From NCBI GenBank assembly GCA_044361535.1, contig JBIKIQ010000002.1:62001-126000 (forward strand): DNA of 64,000 nt, written 5' to 3'. Under the pieces are notes generated by a model. That model was not told the DNA's origin and did no database searches. It saw only the letters and a program-made list of their open reading frames with translations. The position numbers and the translations under genes were made by a program. Source of the stretch: UBA952 sp044361535 (GTDB lineage Bacteria; Bacteroidota; Bacteroidia; Flavobacteriales_D; Crocinitomicaceae). How positions within the stretch are numbered: the stretch's first letter is position 1; each line of letters begins with the position of its first letter. Below, one piece after another: positions 34,676-43,713 of the stretch.

Positions 34676-34743
34676 TTTTTCAACTCAACTGACTTTCTGT
34701 CAGTAAAATTGCGTGGGCATATTCTTTGACTTGAAAGTTGCGC

Positions 34744-35541
34744 ATGCGACAAAATCACACATTCGATTTAACCTTGAAATATGCTGTTTTTCCAGCATTT
34801 ATTGTTGTTGCTTTGATGTGGCTTGTATTTATTGTAGATTATATTCTGCCTGTTGAATTGTATAAATGGGGTGTCTTGGCACAAACGTTTCATGGATTGA
34901 AAGGAATTTTACTGATGCCTTTGATTCACTCAACAGAAGATTTTAAGCATATTTTCAATAATTCTGTCCCAACATTTATATTAGTAACAGCTCTTTTTTA
35001 TTCCTACAAGCAGGTTGCATTGCGGGTTTTTATTTCAAGTTGGGTTTTAACAGGGCTCTTTGTTTGGATTTTTGCCATTCATGGGAAGGCCTATCATATT
35101 GGCATGAGTGGGGTAATTTATGCATTAGTTGGCTTCTTGTTTGCCTCTGGAGTTATTAGACGTTACTTCCCGCTTCAAGCATTATCCTTGTTTGTAATTT
35201 TTTTATACGGAAGCTTGATTTGGGGGATTTTCCCTATGGAGCCTCGGGTTTCATGGCAAGGTCATTTTATGGGGTTAATTGTCGGTATCTGGTTGGCCTT
35301 TTATTTTAGAAGTGAAGGTCCAAAACGACCAAAATACCAGTATGAAATTGAAAAAGAAATGGGAATAGAACCGCCAGATTTGGAAGGAATTTATTTGGAA
35401 CGACTTCGTCAATTGGCAGAACAACAAAAGGAACAAGAGGAAGTTCAAAACAGAAATGACGTCAAGGTTGTTTATCATATTGTACCTTCCAAAATGGAAG
35501 ATAATCATTCATCAATTGTGATAAATAATGAAAAGAAATAA
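34744..35541 (+). CDS. Rhomboid-family intramembrane protease
   Basis: This 265-residue membrane protein has about six hydrophobic segments. It has the rhomboid catalytic serine motif HIGMSGVIYALVGFL (GxSG) and the catalytic His in SWQGHFMGLIVG. These enzymes cleave transmembrane substrates within the membrane. A cytoplasmic tail of about 70 charged residues (KRPKYQYEIEKEMGIEPPD onward) follows. The start at ATG 34744 was chosen over TTG two codons earlier. It overlaps msrB by 14 bases. Confidence 0.87.
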   Translation: MRQNHTFDLTLKYAVFPAFIVVALMWLVFIVDYILPVELYKWGVLAQTFHGLKGILLMPLIHSTEDFKHIFNNSVPTFILVTALFYSYKQVALRVFISSWVLTGLFVWIFAIHGKAYHIGMSGVIYALVGFLFASGVIRRYFPLQALSLFVIFLYGSLIWGIFPMEPRVSWQGHFMGLIVGIWLAFYFRSEGPKRPKYQYEIEKEMGIEPPDLEGIYLERLRQLAEQQKEQEEVQNRNDVKVVYHIVPSKMEDNHSSIVINNEKK

Positions 35542-35887
35542 ACTAACCCTAGCGGAGGAGCGTGTAATACTTCATAAAGGAACAGAAATGCCGTTTACTG
35601 GTGAATACAATAAGTTCTACGAGCAGGGAACGTATATTTGTAAGCAGTGCGAAACACCTTTGTATTATTCTGACTCTAAATTTGATTCAGGCTGCGGATG
35701 GCCATCATTTGACGATGAAATTCCAGGAAAAGTAAAGCAGATATTAGATGCTGATGGAAAAAGAACGGAGATTGTATGCGCAGAATGCGGAGGTCATTTA
35801 GGTCATGTTTTTGAAGGAGAAGGCTTTACGTTTAAAAACACGCGCCATTGCGTGAATTCAATTTCCTTGAAGTTTATCCAGGCATAA
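35528..35887 (+). CDS. msrB: Peptide-methionine (R)-S-oxide reductase MsrB
   Basis: This 119-residue enzyme reduces the R-epimer of methionine sulfoxide in proteins. Two structural-zinc pairs are visible (CKQCETP and CAECGGH). It has SGCGWPSFDDEIPG and the catalytic Cys in RHCVNSISLKF. The 14-base overlap with the rhomboid gene suggests co-translation. It ends 1 base before the convergent lytic transglycosylase gene. Confidence 0.95.
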   Translation: MKRNKLTLAEERVILHKGTEMPFTGEYNKFYEQGTYICKQCETPLYYSDSKFDSGCGWPSFDDEIPGKVKQILDADGKRTEIVCAECGGHLGHVFEGEGFTFKNTRHCVNSISLKFIQA

Positions 35888-35888
35888 G

Positions 35889-36839
35889 TTATCGACAGTG
35901 ATAAATTGTTTCACATTTGTTATAAATAATATCGTGCAAAATTAACTGAGCAGCAATTGCTACTTGAGAATAATTTTGTGAGCTATTTCCAAAACTGGCA
36001 GCTTTTGTTTTCCACATGGAAAGAATTAGATCCTTACCTCCTTGTTTTGGAGCAATTTTTCCTACCACTGCTTTTACGTTTCCCGCTCCTGCATGATAGA
36101 TATGCATCACAAAAAGTCGAAACCATAAGTCGGTTTCGTTAAACGAAATTCCATGAAATTTAAGTATTTTACGTGCCTCTGGAATACAAATCCTAGAAAT
36201 TAATCGTGCTGCGCCATATGCCGATTTGTCAAAATCTTTACGTTCGTCTTTCCAATCATTTACAATTAAACCTTGAGCACGAGCTACCCCTGGCATTAGT
36301 TGAAAAGGCCCATAAGCTCCCGTTGTAGATTTTTTTAATTGACCAGGACTTTCAATGAGTAAAATAGCTTGTGCGTACCAAGGATCGACATTGTATTTTT
36401 CAAATGCCTTAACCCCATGATTTAAGGATGGGTAAACTGCTTCAAAAAGGTAGAAATTACTTTTACCGATAACAACGTTCAAAATTTCATTTTCAGGGAT
36501 GTTTAGCGCTAGTTTAAGTTTCTCCTTTGCTTTATTTTTTTGATCATCTGTTGTTAAAGTTTTCCATTCGGTTGATGGTATAATACTCACTATTTTTTTA
36601 TCCATACCCATACTAACCACACATGAATCAGGGCTCATTTGCATAACGACCTTCCAATAGTGCATCTGAGGCAAAAGATCCCATCGCTCGTTGAAAATAT
36701 CATCCATATGCATGATCTCACTTACTTGTTTTTCACGTTGAACAATCATTTTGTGCTCATCCCATGAATCTAATGGTTGTGAAAAGCCAAATTGTAAAAA
36801 GAAAAATAGTAATCCAGTAAAAATCGCAAGTCCTTTCAT
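35889..36839 (-). CDS. Lytic transglycosylase (SLT domain)
   Basis: This 316-residue exported enzyme has a signal peptide (KGLAIFTGLLFFFLQFGFSQ) and a goose-lysozyme-like SLT domain in the C-terminal half. The catalytic Glu is in VDPWYAQAILLIESPG, followed by GAYGPFQLMPGVARAQG and later a Tyr/His-rich helix (LFVMHIYHAGAGN). It cleaves glycan strands of peptidoglycan with 1,6-anhydro ring formation. It is divergent from the dcw cluster, and a candidate MraZ box pair faces its promoter side, so it may be co-regulated. Confidence 0.88.
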   Translation of the reverse strand: MKGLAIFTGLLFFFLQFGFSQPLDSWDEHKMIVQREKQVSEIMHMDDIFNERWDLLPQMHYWKVVMQMSPDSCVVSMGMDKKIVSIIPSTEWKTLTTDDQKNKAKEKLKLALNIPENEILNVVIGKSNFYLFEAVYPSLNHGVKAFEKYNVDPWYAQAILLIESPGQLKKSTTGAYGPFQLMPGVARAQGLIVNDWKDERKDFDKSAYGAARLISRICIPEARKILKFHGISFNETDLWFRLFVMHIYHAGAGNVKAVVGKIAPKQGGKDLILSMWKTKAASFGNSSQNYSQVAIAAQLILHDIIYNKCETIYHCR

Positions 36840-36979
36840 AGTTCATGAATTAATAACTTTTGAAGTTACAATTTTCGTTCAGGCACAAAAAATAAAGGGC
36901 TTTAAGTTAATAACATTGCTTTGTTTATCAGTGTTATTATGCGATGAAATTACACCGTTTTTTCCGATAGTTAATAAAA

Positions 36980-36996
36980 TTACCACTTTTTACCAC
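36980..36996 (-). promoter_or_regulatory. Candidate MraZ box, left copy
   Basis: On the minus strand this reads GTGGTAAAAAGTGGTAA, two GTGGT units 10 bases apart. It is the exact reverse complement of the site at 37092-37108 and points toward the lytic transglycosylase gene. Confidence 0.55.
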
Positions 36997-37091
36997 CACT
37001 TTAAAAATCTATATTTAATAAGGATTTTACTAGGGTAATGAAACAAAATACTACTTACTTCCGTTAGAAGTTTTCAACAATTTGAGTTTTA

Positions 37092-37108
37092 GTGGTAAAA
37101 AGTGGTAA
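37092..37108 (+). promoter_or_regulatory. Candidate MraZ box, right copy
   Basis: GTGGTAAAAAGTGGTAA carries two GTGGT units with a 10-base period, 30 bases before the mraZ start. MraZ is known to bind short G-rich repeats with a 10-base period upstream of its own operon (TGGGN-N5 in E. coli, AAAGTG-type in Mollicutes). A weak -7 element, TATTTTTA, follows at 37117-37124. The 299-base gap 36840-37138 holds nothing else recognisable. Confidence 0.6.
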
Positions 37109-37138
37109 AATCTATCTATTTTTACCCATTATTAAGCT

Positions 37139-37597
37139 ATGTCAGGATTAGTAGGAGAATTTGAAGTGAAAATGGACTCAAAAGGTCGTTTTCTTTTTCC
37201 TTCCGGTTTACGGAAGCAGCTTCCTCCTGCGTCTCAGCGAGACTTTATGTTGAATAAGGGATTTGAAGATTGTTTGACCTTGTACCCCATGACTGAATGG
37301 GAAAAGATCAGCGAGAAATTATCAAAGATGAACTTGTTTAAACCAAAGAATCGAATGTTTTACCGTTTGTTTCATCAAGGAGCAAAATTGGTAGCATTGG
37401 ACAATGCTGGTCGAGTTTTGATTCCAACCGCGCACATGGATCGTGTTGGATTGGGTCAGGATGTTATGTTGATTGCATATAACGACCGTATTGAAATCTG
37501 GGATAAATCCAAATACTTCGCAATGATCGAAGGGAACATGGCCGATTTCGCCGATTTGGCGGATGAAGTAATGGGTAATTTGGATGATGGAGAATAA
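37139..37597 (+). CDS. mraZ: Transcriptional regulator MraZ
   Basis: This 152-residue protein has two swapped-hairpin AbrB-like domains (LVGEFEVKMDSKGRFLFPSGLRK, and later AKLVALDNAGRVLIPTAHM). MraZ is the DNA-binding regulator that heads dcw clusters. The candidate GTGGT repeat sites lie just upstream. It overlaps rsmH by 14 bases. Confidence 0.95.
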   Translation: MSGLVGEFEVKMDSKGRFLFPSGLRKQLPPASQRDFMLNKGFEDCLTLYPMTEWEKISEKLSKMNLFKPKNRMFYRLFHQGAKLVALDNAGRVLIPTAHMDRVGLGQDVMLIAYNDRIEIWDKSKYFAMIEGNMADFADLADEVMGNLDDGE

Positions 37598-38504
37598 TAC
37601 AACGTATCACATACCAGTTCTATTAAATGAATGCATTGAGGGGTTGAATATCAATCCGGATGGCATTTATGTAGATGTGACTTTTGGTGGCGGAGGACAT
37701 TCTCGTCACATTTTCTCAAAATTATCCCCAAAAGGAAAACTGATTGTTTTTGACCAGGATCCCGATGCAAAAAATAATGTGTGGGAAGCGGATAACCTTC
37801 ATTTTATCCCTTCAAATTTCTCGTTTTTATCCAATCATTTGCTGGCTTTAGGAGTTCGAAAAGTAGATGGAATTTTAGCCGACCTTGGGGTTTCTTCGCA
37901 TCAGTTTGATGAGGGTGATCGTGGTTTTTCATTTCGCTCCAATGCACCACTGGACATGCGTATGAATCAACGGTCTGAAAAATCAGCCAAATCAATCGTG
38001 AATACGTATGAGGAACAGGAGTTAATTCGAATTTTTAGAGAATTTGGTGAGTTAAATCAGGCACGAAGAATCGCTCAAGCAATTGTTTTAGAAAGAGGAT
38101 ATAAATCTATAGATACAACTTTTGAGTTGTGTGAAGTGCTGCAGCATTTGGCTCCGAAATTTAAAGATTTTAAATTTTTCGCTCAAGTTTTCCAGGCCAT
38201 TCGCATTGAAGTAAACGAAGAATTAAAGGTATTGGAAAAATTGCTCCTTGATTCAGCTGAATTATTAGCAGATAATGGTCGATTGGTGGTAATGTCCTAC
38301 CATTCTTTGGAAGATCGTTTGGTTAAGAATTTTTTAAAGCATGGTTCTTTTGATGGTAAAGAGGAAAAGGATTTTTTTGGGAATTTGATTAAGCCCTTAC
38401 GCGAAATTAATAGACATCCTATAGTTCCGAATGAAAATGAAATGGAGTTAAATTCTCGTGCAAGGAGTGTGAGATTACGAATAGCTGAAAGAAATGAAAG
38501 ATAA
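37584..38504 (+). CDS. rsmH: 16S rRNA m4C1402 methyltransferase RsmH
   Basis: This 306-residue SAM-dependent enzyme methylates C1402 of 16S rRNA. Motifs are HIPVLLNECIEGL, DVTFGGGGHSRHI, a DQDPDA acidic turn, ADLGVSSHQFDEGDRGFSF and VMSYHSLEDRLVKNF, with the C-terminal basic tail NSRARSVRLRIAER. Two adjacent ATGs (37584, 37587) could serve as start. It overlaps mraZ upstream and the FtsL-like gene downstream. Confidence 0.95.
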   Translation: MMENNTTYHIPVLLNECIEGLNINPDGIYVDVTFGGGGHSRHIFSKLSPKGKLIVFDQDPDAKNNVWEADNLHFIPSNFSFLSNHLLALGVRKVDGILADLGVSSHQFDEGDRGFSFRSNAPLDMRMNQRSEKSAKSIVNTYEEQELIRIFREFGELNQARRIAQAIVLERGYKSIDTTFELCEVLQHLAPKFKDFKFFAQVFQAIRIEVNEELKVLEKLLLDSAELLADNGRLVVMSYHSLEDRLVKNFLKHGSFDGKEEKDFFGNLIKPLREINRHPIVPNENEMELNSRARSVRLRIAERNER

Positions 38505-38901
38505 CGAATACATAGACAAGGACAGTCGTCAGGAAAATTCGGGTTCTGATAATCAGAAGCGGGCTACGAAAAAGAAGAAAAGTGCCTTCGCAATGATTTT
38601 GAATGGTGAGTTCCTAACAAAAGGTTTTGTGCTTGACAATCTTGGCTTTATTTTTTTCTTGATTTTTCTATTGCTCATACTAGTCAGTAAAGGTTATTAC
38701 GGCAAGCAGCTATCGAAAGACATTAATCAAGCTCAACGTGATGTTGATCAAATTACTGCTGATTACGTCGAGGCGAAAGCAAAAGTAGAAGAAGAAGGTT
38801 TGCGCTATAAGTTGGTAGAAAAACTTGATAGCTCCTTAAAAGAAAATGAAAACGAAACAAAAGTAATTCGAATTAAAAAACCGAAGACTGAAAAAGAATG
38901 A
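38494..38901 (+). CDS. FtsL-like division protein
   Basis: This 135-residue bitopic membrane protein has a basic cytoplasmic N-terminus (RATKKKKSAFAM), one membrane segment (about 51-67, LGFIFFLIFLLLILVS) and a periplasmic coiled coil (DINQAQRDVDQITADYVEAK). This is the topology and gene position of FtsL, which joins FtsB and FtsQ in activating FtsWI. Sequence identity to FtsL is low, as usual, so the call rests on topology and synteny. It overlaps both neighbours. Confidence 0.8.
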   Translation: MKDNEYIDKDSRQENSGSDNQKRATKKKKSAFAMILNGEFLTKGFVLDNLGFIFFLIFLLLILVSKGYYGKQLSKDINQAQRDVDQITADYVEAKAKVEEEGLRYKLVEKLDSSLKENENETKVIRIKKPKTEKE

Positions 38902-41003
38902 AGACTGAAGGCAGACAAATCTTTTATAAGGCGTATGCAATTTATGTTGGATTCATCATTTTGATGATCGTGGTTTTGTATAATACGGTGGCCATTCAAT
39001 TTGAAGGAGCAGGAAAAATTCTGTCGTTTAAAGAGGACAAACTACCCGTTAGAATGGTGAGTAAAGTTCCACGTAGCGGTGAGATTTTAGACATGAATCT
39101 TATTCCTTTAGTTACTTCTATTTCTTTTTTTGATATCCGAATGGATCCTACCGTAATAGACGAAAAAGTTTTTCAAAATGAGTTGTCTGATCTTTGTGAA
39201 GGCTTGGCAAAAATGTATCCCGACAAAACAGCTCGCCAGTATTTTGATGAAATTCGAACTGCTCGCGAAAAAGGTAATCGCTATTTGCTAATTCGCAAAC
39301 GAGTTACAAATGAGGAGCGGAAGAAAATAGCAGCGTTACCAATATTTAAATTGGGAAAACTAAAAGGTGGCCTCATTGATTCTATCGAAACTATTGAGCG
39401 TAAACGCCCCAATGGAGATATGATGAGTAGAACGCTAGGTTATTTTAATAATCAAGGTAAAAGTGTTGTAAAGGTTGGGGTTGAAGGTGCTTTTTATGAT
39501 TATTTGAAAGGAAGTCCGGGGCAAGAAATAGAGCAACGAATTTCTACAGGGTGGAAGAAAACGGGCAAAATTGTTAAAGAGGCAGTTGAAGGAGCTGATG
39601 TTGTCACTTCTTTTGATAAAGAAATTCAGGAGGTGGCTCATTCTGAATTAGAGCGACAATTGAAAGATCAAGAGGCTACGAGTGGCTGTATTGTTGTGAT
39701 GGATGTCAAAACGGGTTTTGTTCGCGCAATTTCAAATTTAACGCGTGATAAAAATGGAAATTATTCTGAAAAGCTTAACTACGCCATAGGCGTAACAGAG
39801 GTTCCTGGGTCCACTTTCAAGTTAGCTTCTTTAATGGCAGCCCTTGAGGATGAAAAAGTTAAGATCACCGATTCAGTCAGGGCAGTTGGGAAATACAAGT
39901 TTCCTGGTAAAACTTTCGAAGATGCAAATGACGGAAAAGGATATGGAAAAATTAGCGTAAAACATGCATTTGAAAAATCGTCAAATGTATTTTCACAAAT
40001 TATATTCAATGCTTATCGTTCTGAGCCAGAAGCATTTTTGAGTCGACTAGACAAATTTGGTCTTACAAAACCTCTTGGAATTGACCTTCCAGGAGAAGCA
40101 ACACCAAAATTTAATAGGCCTGGTGAGAAAAAAGGTTGGTCTCGACTATCACTACCTTCAATGGGTATAGGGTATGAAGTACTTATGACACCGCTTCAAA
40201 TATTGAATTTATACAATGCTGTGGCGAATAATGGCAAGATGATGAAGCCACAGTTTGTGCATGAAATTAGGCGAAATGGAGAGGTGATTAAAAAATTTGA
40301 GCCAATAGTAATGAATAATCAAATCTGTTCTCCTGAAACAGTGGCCTTGCTAAAATCTTGTATGGAAGGGGTTATGAAAAATGGAACAGGTAAACAAATT
40401 AAATCTGCTCAATTTACCATTGCAGGTAAAACCGGAACTGCGCGTTTGTTAGATAGTAAAAAGGGATATGGTGCAGATGAAAAAGCATATCAAGCATCAT
40501 TTGTCGGGTATTTTCCGGCAGACAAGCCAATTTATTCATGCATAGTGGTTATTACAAACCCAAAAGTAGAATATACAGGAGCAACGGTGGCAGGAACTGT
40601 TTTTGGTGCCATTGCAAATAAAGTGTACGCTAAAACTTTAGAATATCACAAAGCAATAAATGAAAATAGACCACGCAGTTTGGAGGTGCCTAACGTAAAA
40701 AATGGAAGTAGAACCGATATTCTTTCACTTCTAAAAACATTCAGTATACGTGCAACATTTTTGGATGGTTCTGATTGGTTAGTAGGAATTCTTGAAGAGA
40801 ATAAGTTGACACTTAAGAATATGCCAGTGAATAAGGATGTAATTCCAAATTTGATGGGAATGAATGCTAAAGATGCCGTTTTCTTGATTGAATCTCAAGG
40901 AATGGTGGCAAAAATTAATGGATACGGAAAAGTTGTTTCACAGTCATTGACTGCTGGCACACCCGTTTTTAAAGGTGGTGTAATTGAAATTGGACTTCAG
41001 TAA
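38898..41003 (+). CDS. ftsI: Division-specific penicillin-binding protein FtsI (PBP3)
   Basis: This 701-residue class B transpeptidase cross-links septal peptidoglycan. It has one N-terminal membrane helix (YAIYVGFIILMIVVLYNTV), a dimerisation/pedestal domain, and a transpeptidase domain with Ser305-x-x-Lys308 (GSTFKLAS), SSN (KSSNVFSQ) and KTG at about 511-513 (AGKTGTARL). The C-terminus carries PASTA-like sequence (VIPNLMGMNAKDAVFLIESQG), as in many Bacteroidota enzymes. It is coupled to the FtsL-like gene by ATGA and to murE by TAATG. Confidence 0.94.
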   Translation: MKTEGRQIFYKAYAIYVGFIILMIVVLYNTVAIQFEGAGKILSFKEDKLPVRMVSKVPRSGEILDMNLIPLVTSISFFDIRMDPTVIDEKVFQNELSDLCEGLAKMYPDKTARQYFDEIRTAREKGNRYLLIRKRVTNEERKKIAALPIFKLGKLKGGLIDSIETIERKRPNGDMMSRTLGYFNNQGKSVVKVGVEGAFYDYLKGSPGQEIEQRISTGWKKTGKIVKEAVEGADVVTSFDKEIQEVAHSELERQLKDQEATSGCIVVMDVKTGFVRAISNLTRDKNGNYSEKLNYAIGVTEVPGSTFKLASLMAALEDEKVKITDSVRAVGKYKFPGKTFEDANDGKGYGKISVKHAFEKSSNVFSQIIFNAYRSEPEAFLSRLDKFGLTKPLGIDLPGEATPKFNRPGEKKGWSRLSLPSMGIGYEVLMTPLQILNLYNAVANNGKMMKPQFVHEIRRNGEVIKKFEPIVMNNQICSPETVALLKSCMEGVMKNGTGKQIKSAQFTIAGKTGTARLLDSKKGYGADEKAYQASFVGYFPADKPIYSCIVVITNPKVEYTGATVAGTVFGAIANKVYAKTLEYHKAINENRPRSLEVPNVKNGSRTDILSLLKTFSIRATFLDGSDWLVGILEENKLTLKNMPVNKDVIPNLMGMNAKDAVFLIESQGMVAKINGYGKVVSQSLTAGTPVFKGGVIEIGLQ

Positions 41004-42469
41004 TGAGCAGAGTTTTAGAACATATTTTTTCAGGAATCGAGATAGTATCAGTAAGTGGTTCGATGGATCTTTCTGTAGAGAAAATTGAATTTGATTCACG
41101 TCGAGCAGATTCTTTATCTGTTTTTTTTGCAATCAGAGGAACTACTACTGATGGTCACATGTATTTACCCCAAGTAATTGAGAAAGGTTGTCAAGTAGTG
41201 GTTGTTCAGGAATTACCAGAATTAACTATAGAAAATTGTACTGTAATCTTGGTGAAAGATACACTCAATGCTCTCGCTCTTGCTTCGGCTAATTTCTACG
41301 ACAATCCATCTACAAAATTGAAACTAGTTGGTGTAACAGGAACAAATGGCAAAACAACGACGGCAACTTTACTGCATAGGGCATTTTCAAATTTGGGATA
41401 TGCTTGTGGATTGCTTTCCACTGTGGTTAATAAAATTGCTGACGTAGAAATCCCATCTACACATACAACACCTGATCCTGTTCAGCTAAATAAATTATTG
41501 GCCGAAATGGTTGATTTTGGATGCGAATATGTTTTTATGGAAGTAAGTTCACATGCGATTCATCAAGAAAGAATAGGAGGTTTACATTTTACTGGAGCAA
41601 TATTTTCAAATATTACCCACGACCATTTGGATTACCACAAAACATTTTCTGAATACATAAAAGTAAAAAAACGCTTTTTCGATGAGCTAGATTCGACAGC
41701 GTTTGCCGTGACAAATTGTGACGATAAGAATGGTATGGTTATGTTCCAGAATTCAAAAGCAAAAAAATATACCTATGCGTTGAAATCACCTGCAGAATTT
41801 AAGGTTAAGGTTTTGGAAAACCAATTTTCAGGAATGCTCTTGCAAATAAATGGGAAAGAAGTTTGGACAAAATTAATTGGAGAATTTAACGCGTATAATA
41901 TTCTTGCTGTTTATGCAGTTGGAATGTTATTGGATCAGGATGAACAAGAATTACTTCAAGTAATTAGTTCGTTGGAGTCAGTTTCTGGTCGCTTTCAATA
42001 TTTAAAAAGCAAAACTGGAATCACTGCTATTATTGATTATGCTCACACACCAGATGCTCTTGAAAATGTACTTTCAACGATCGCTTCAATTCGAAATAAA
42101 GATGAAAAAGTCTTTACAGTTGTTGGATGTGGTGGTGATAGAGATTCCGCAAAAAGGCCTAAAATGGCTCAAATTGCCTGTGAAATGAGCAATCAAGTTA
42201 TACTAACTTCAGATAATCCACGGACGGAAGATCCTCAACTAATCTTGAACCAGATGATGGAAGGTGTTCCGATTGACAAAATGGGAAATACCTTGAGTAT
42301 ATCAGATCGTGCTCAGGCGATAAAGACTGCAGTTGCCATGTCACAACCGAATGACATCATACTTATTGCTGGAAAAGGTCATGAAAAATACCAGGAAATT
42401 CAAGGTGTGAAGCACGATTTTGATGATTTTGAGATAACTAAAAATATGTTTGATTTAATTGGAAAATAA
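41003..42469 (+). CDS. murE: UDP-MurNAc-tripeptide synthetase MurE (meso-DAP type)
   Basis: This 488-residue ligase adds the third residue to UDP-MurNAc-L-Ala-D-Glu. The ATP loop is GVTGTNGKTTTATLL. The C-terminal specificity motif is SDNPRTEDP (about 404-407 for DNPR), diagnostic for meso-diaminopimelate rather than lysine. ITHDHLDYHKTF and IDYAHTPDALENVL are also present. The start codon overlaps the ftsI stop (TAATG). Confidence 0.96.
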   Translation: MSRVLEHIFSGIEIVSVSGSMDLSVEKIEFDSRRADSLSVFFAIRGTTTDGHMYLPQVIEKGCQVVVVQELPELTIENCTVILVKDTLNALALASANFYDNPSTKLKLVGVTGTNGKTTTATLLHRAFSNLGYACGLLSTVVNKIADVEIPSTHTTPDPVQLNKLLAEMVDFGCEYVFMEVSSHAIHQERIGGLHFTGAIFSNITHDHLDYHKTFSEYIKVKKRFFDELDSTAFAVTNCDDKNGMVMFQNSKAKKYTYALKSPAEFKVKVLENQFSGMLLQINGKEVWTKLIGEFNAYNILAVYAVGMLLDQDEQELLQVISSLESVSGRFQYLKSKTGITAIIDYAHTPDALENVLSTIASIRNKDEKVFTVVGCGGDRDSAKRPKMAQIACEMSNQVILTSDNPRTEDPQLILNQMMEGVPIDKMGNTLSISDRAQAIKTAVAMSQPNDIILIAGKGHEKYQEIQGVKHDFDDFEITKNMFDLIGK

Positions 42470-43713
42470 TGTTGTACTATCTTTTTAACTACTTAGATGA
42501 ATTCAATATTCCCGGAGCTGGATTATTTGATTATATCTCGTTTAGAGCAGCCTTAGCTTTGATCGCATCGTTAGTAATTTCAATTCTATTTGGAAAGAAA
42601 ATTATTAATCTATTGCGCAGGCAACAAATTGGTGAAACAGTAAGAGATTTAGGTTTGGCCGGTCAAATCGAAAAATCAGGTACTCCAACGATGGGCGGAT
42701 TAATTATCCTAGGGGCAATTTTAGTTCCAACACTTTTGTTTGCTAAACTGCATAATATTTATGTGATAACCATGATTTTAGCTACTGTATGGTTAGGATT
42801 AATTGGGTTTTTAGATGATTATATCAAAGTTTTTAAAAAGAATAAAGAAGGGCTGAAAGGGCGATTTAAAGTAATTGGTCAAATTGGTGTAGGATTAATT
42901 GTAGGCTGTATTCTTTATTTTTCGGATGACGTTGTAGTTCATAAGCGCGTTCCAGCAGACTATAAACTTAGTGCTGGGGAGCAGTTTGTAACTCACCAAC
43001 ACACCAATAATTCGAATGAAAATTACAAGTGGATTCGCACCGATGATATGACAACAACGATTCCATTTATTAAAGGAAATGAATTTAATTACAATTGGCT
43101 AATTGGTGATTGGGAGAAGAGTTATGGGTGGATGATTTTCATTCCTATCATAATTTTTATTGTGATTGCAGTATCTAATGGTGCAAATATGACTGATGGA
43201 TTGGATGGTTTGGCAACAGGTACATCAGCAATAATTGGGATTGCTTTGGCTATTTTGGCTTATGTCAGTTCAAATGCAAAATTTGCCGATTATCTCAACG
43301 TAATGTACATCCCATTTGCTGAGGAATTAGTGATTTTCATCTCGGCTTTCGTCGGTGCTTGCGTCGGATTCCTATGGTATAATTCTTATCCGGCCCAAAT
43401 ATTTATGGGAGATACGGGAAGCCTTGCTTTAGGGGGGATTATTGCTGTTTTTGCCATATCAATTCGCAAAGAACTGTTGATTCCTGTTTTATGTGGAGTG
43501 TTTTTAATTGAAAATCTTTCAGTGATTCTTCAAGTCGGTTATTTTAAATACACAAAACGAAAATTTGGTGAGGGTAGAAGGATGTTTAAAATGGCGCCCT
43601 TACACCATCATTATCAAAAAGTAGGTTTACACGAGGCTAAAATTGTTTCCCGCTTTTGGATTGTTGGAGTTCTACTTGCTGTAATTGCTATTGTAACGTT
43701 GAAGTTGAGATAA
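42469..43713 (+). CDS. mraY: Phospho-MurNAc-pentapeptide transferase MraY
   Basis: This 414-residue, roughly ten-span membrane enzyme makes lipid I from undecaprenyl phosphate. Motifs are GTPTMGGLIILG, LGFLDDYIKVFKKNKEGLKGR, NGANMTDGLDGLATG, FMGDTGSLALGG and MAPLHHHYQKVG. It is longer than the roughly 360-residue E. coli protein because of a hydrophilic insert around residues 160-215 (VVHKRVPADYKL to NYNWLIGDW), a feature of Bacteroidota MraY. It joins murE and murD by TAATG overlaps. Confidence 0.96.
   Translation: MLYYLFNYLDEFNIPGAGLFDYISFRAALALIASLVISILFGKKIINLLRRQQIGETVRDLGLAGQIEKSGTPTMGGLIILGAILVPTLLFAKLHNIYVITMILATVWLGLIGFLDDYIKVFKKNKEGLKGRFKVIGQIGVGLIVGCILYFSDDVVVHKRVPADYKLSAGEQFVTHQHTNNSNENYKWIRTDDMTTTIPFIKGNEFNYNWLIGDWEKSYGWMIFIPIIIFIVIAVSNGANMTDGLDGLATGTSAIIGIALAILAYVSSNAKFADYLNVMYIPFAEELVIFISAFVGACVGFLWYNSYPAQIFMGDTGSLALGGIIAVFAISIRKELLIPVLCGVFLIENLSVILQVGYFKYTKRKFGEGRRMFKMAPLHHHYQKVGLHEAKIVSRFWIVGVLLAVIAIVTLKLR

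Noticed and set aside
34688..34704. ACTGAC/GTCAGT hairpin after trpS as a terminator
   Set aside because: The stem is only 6 bp and is followed by AAAATT and not a T-run.
43656..43712. Longer start for murD
   Set aside because: It is out-of-frame mraY sequence; the TAATG overlap at 43713 is the standard arrangement in this cluster.
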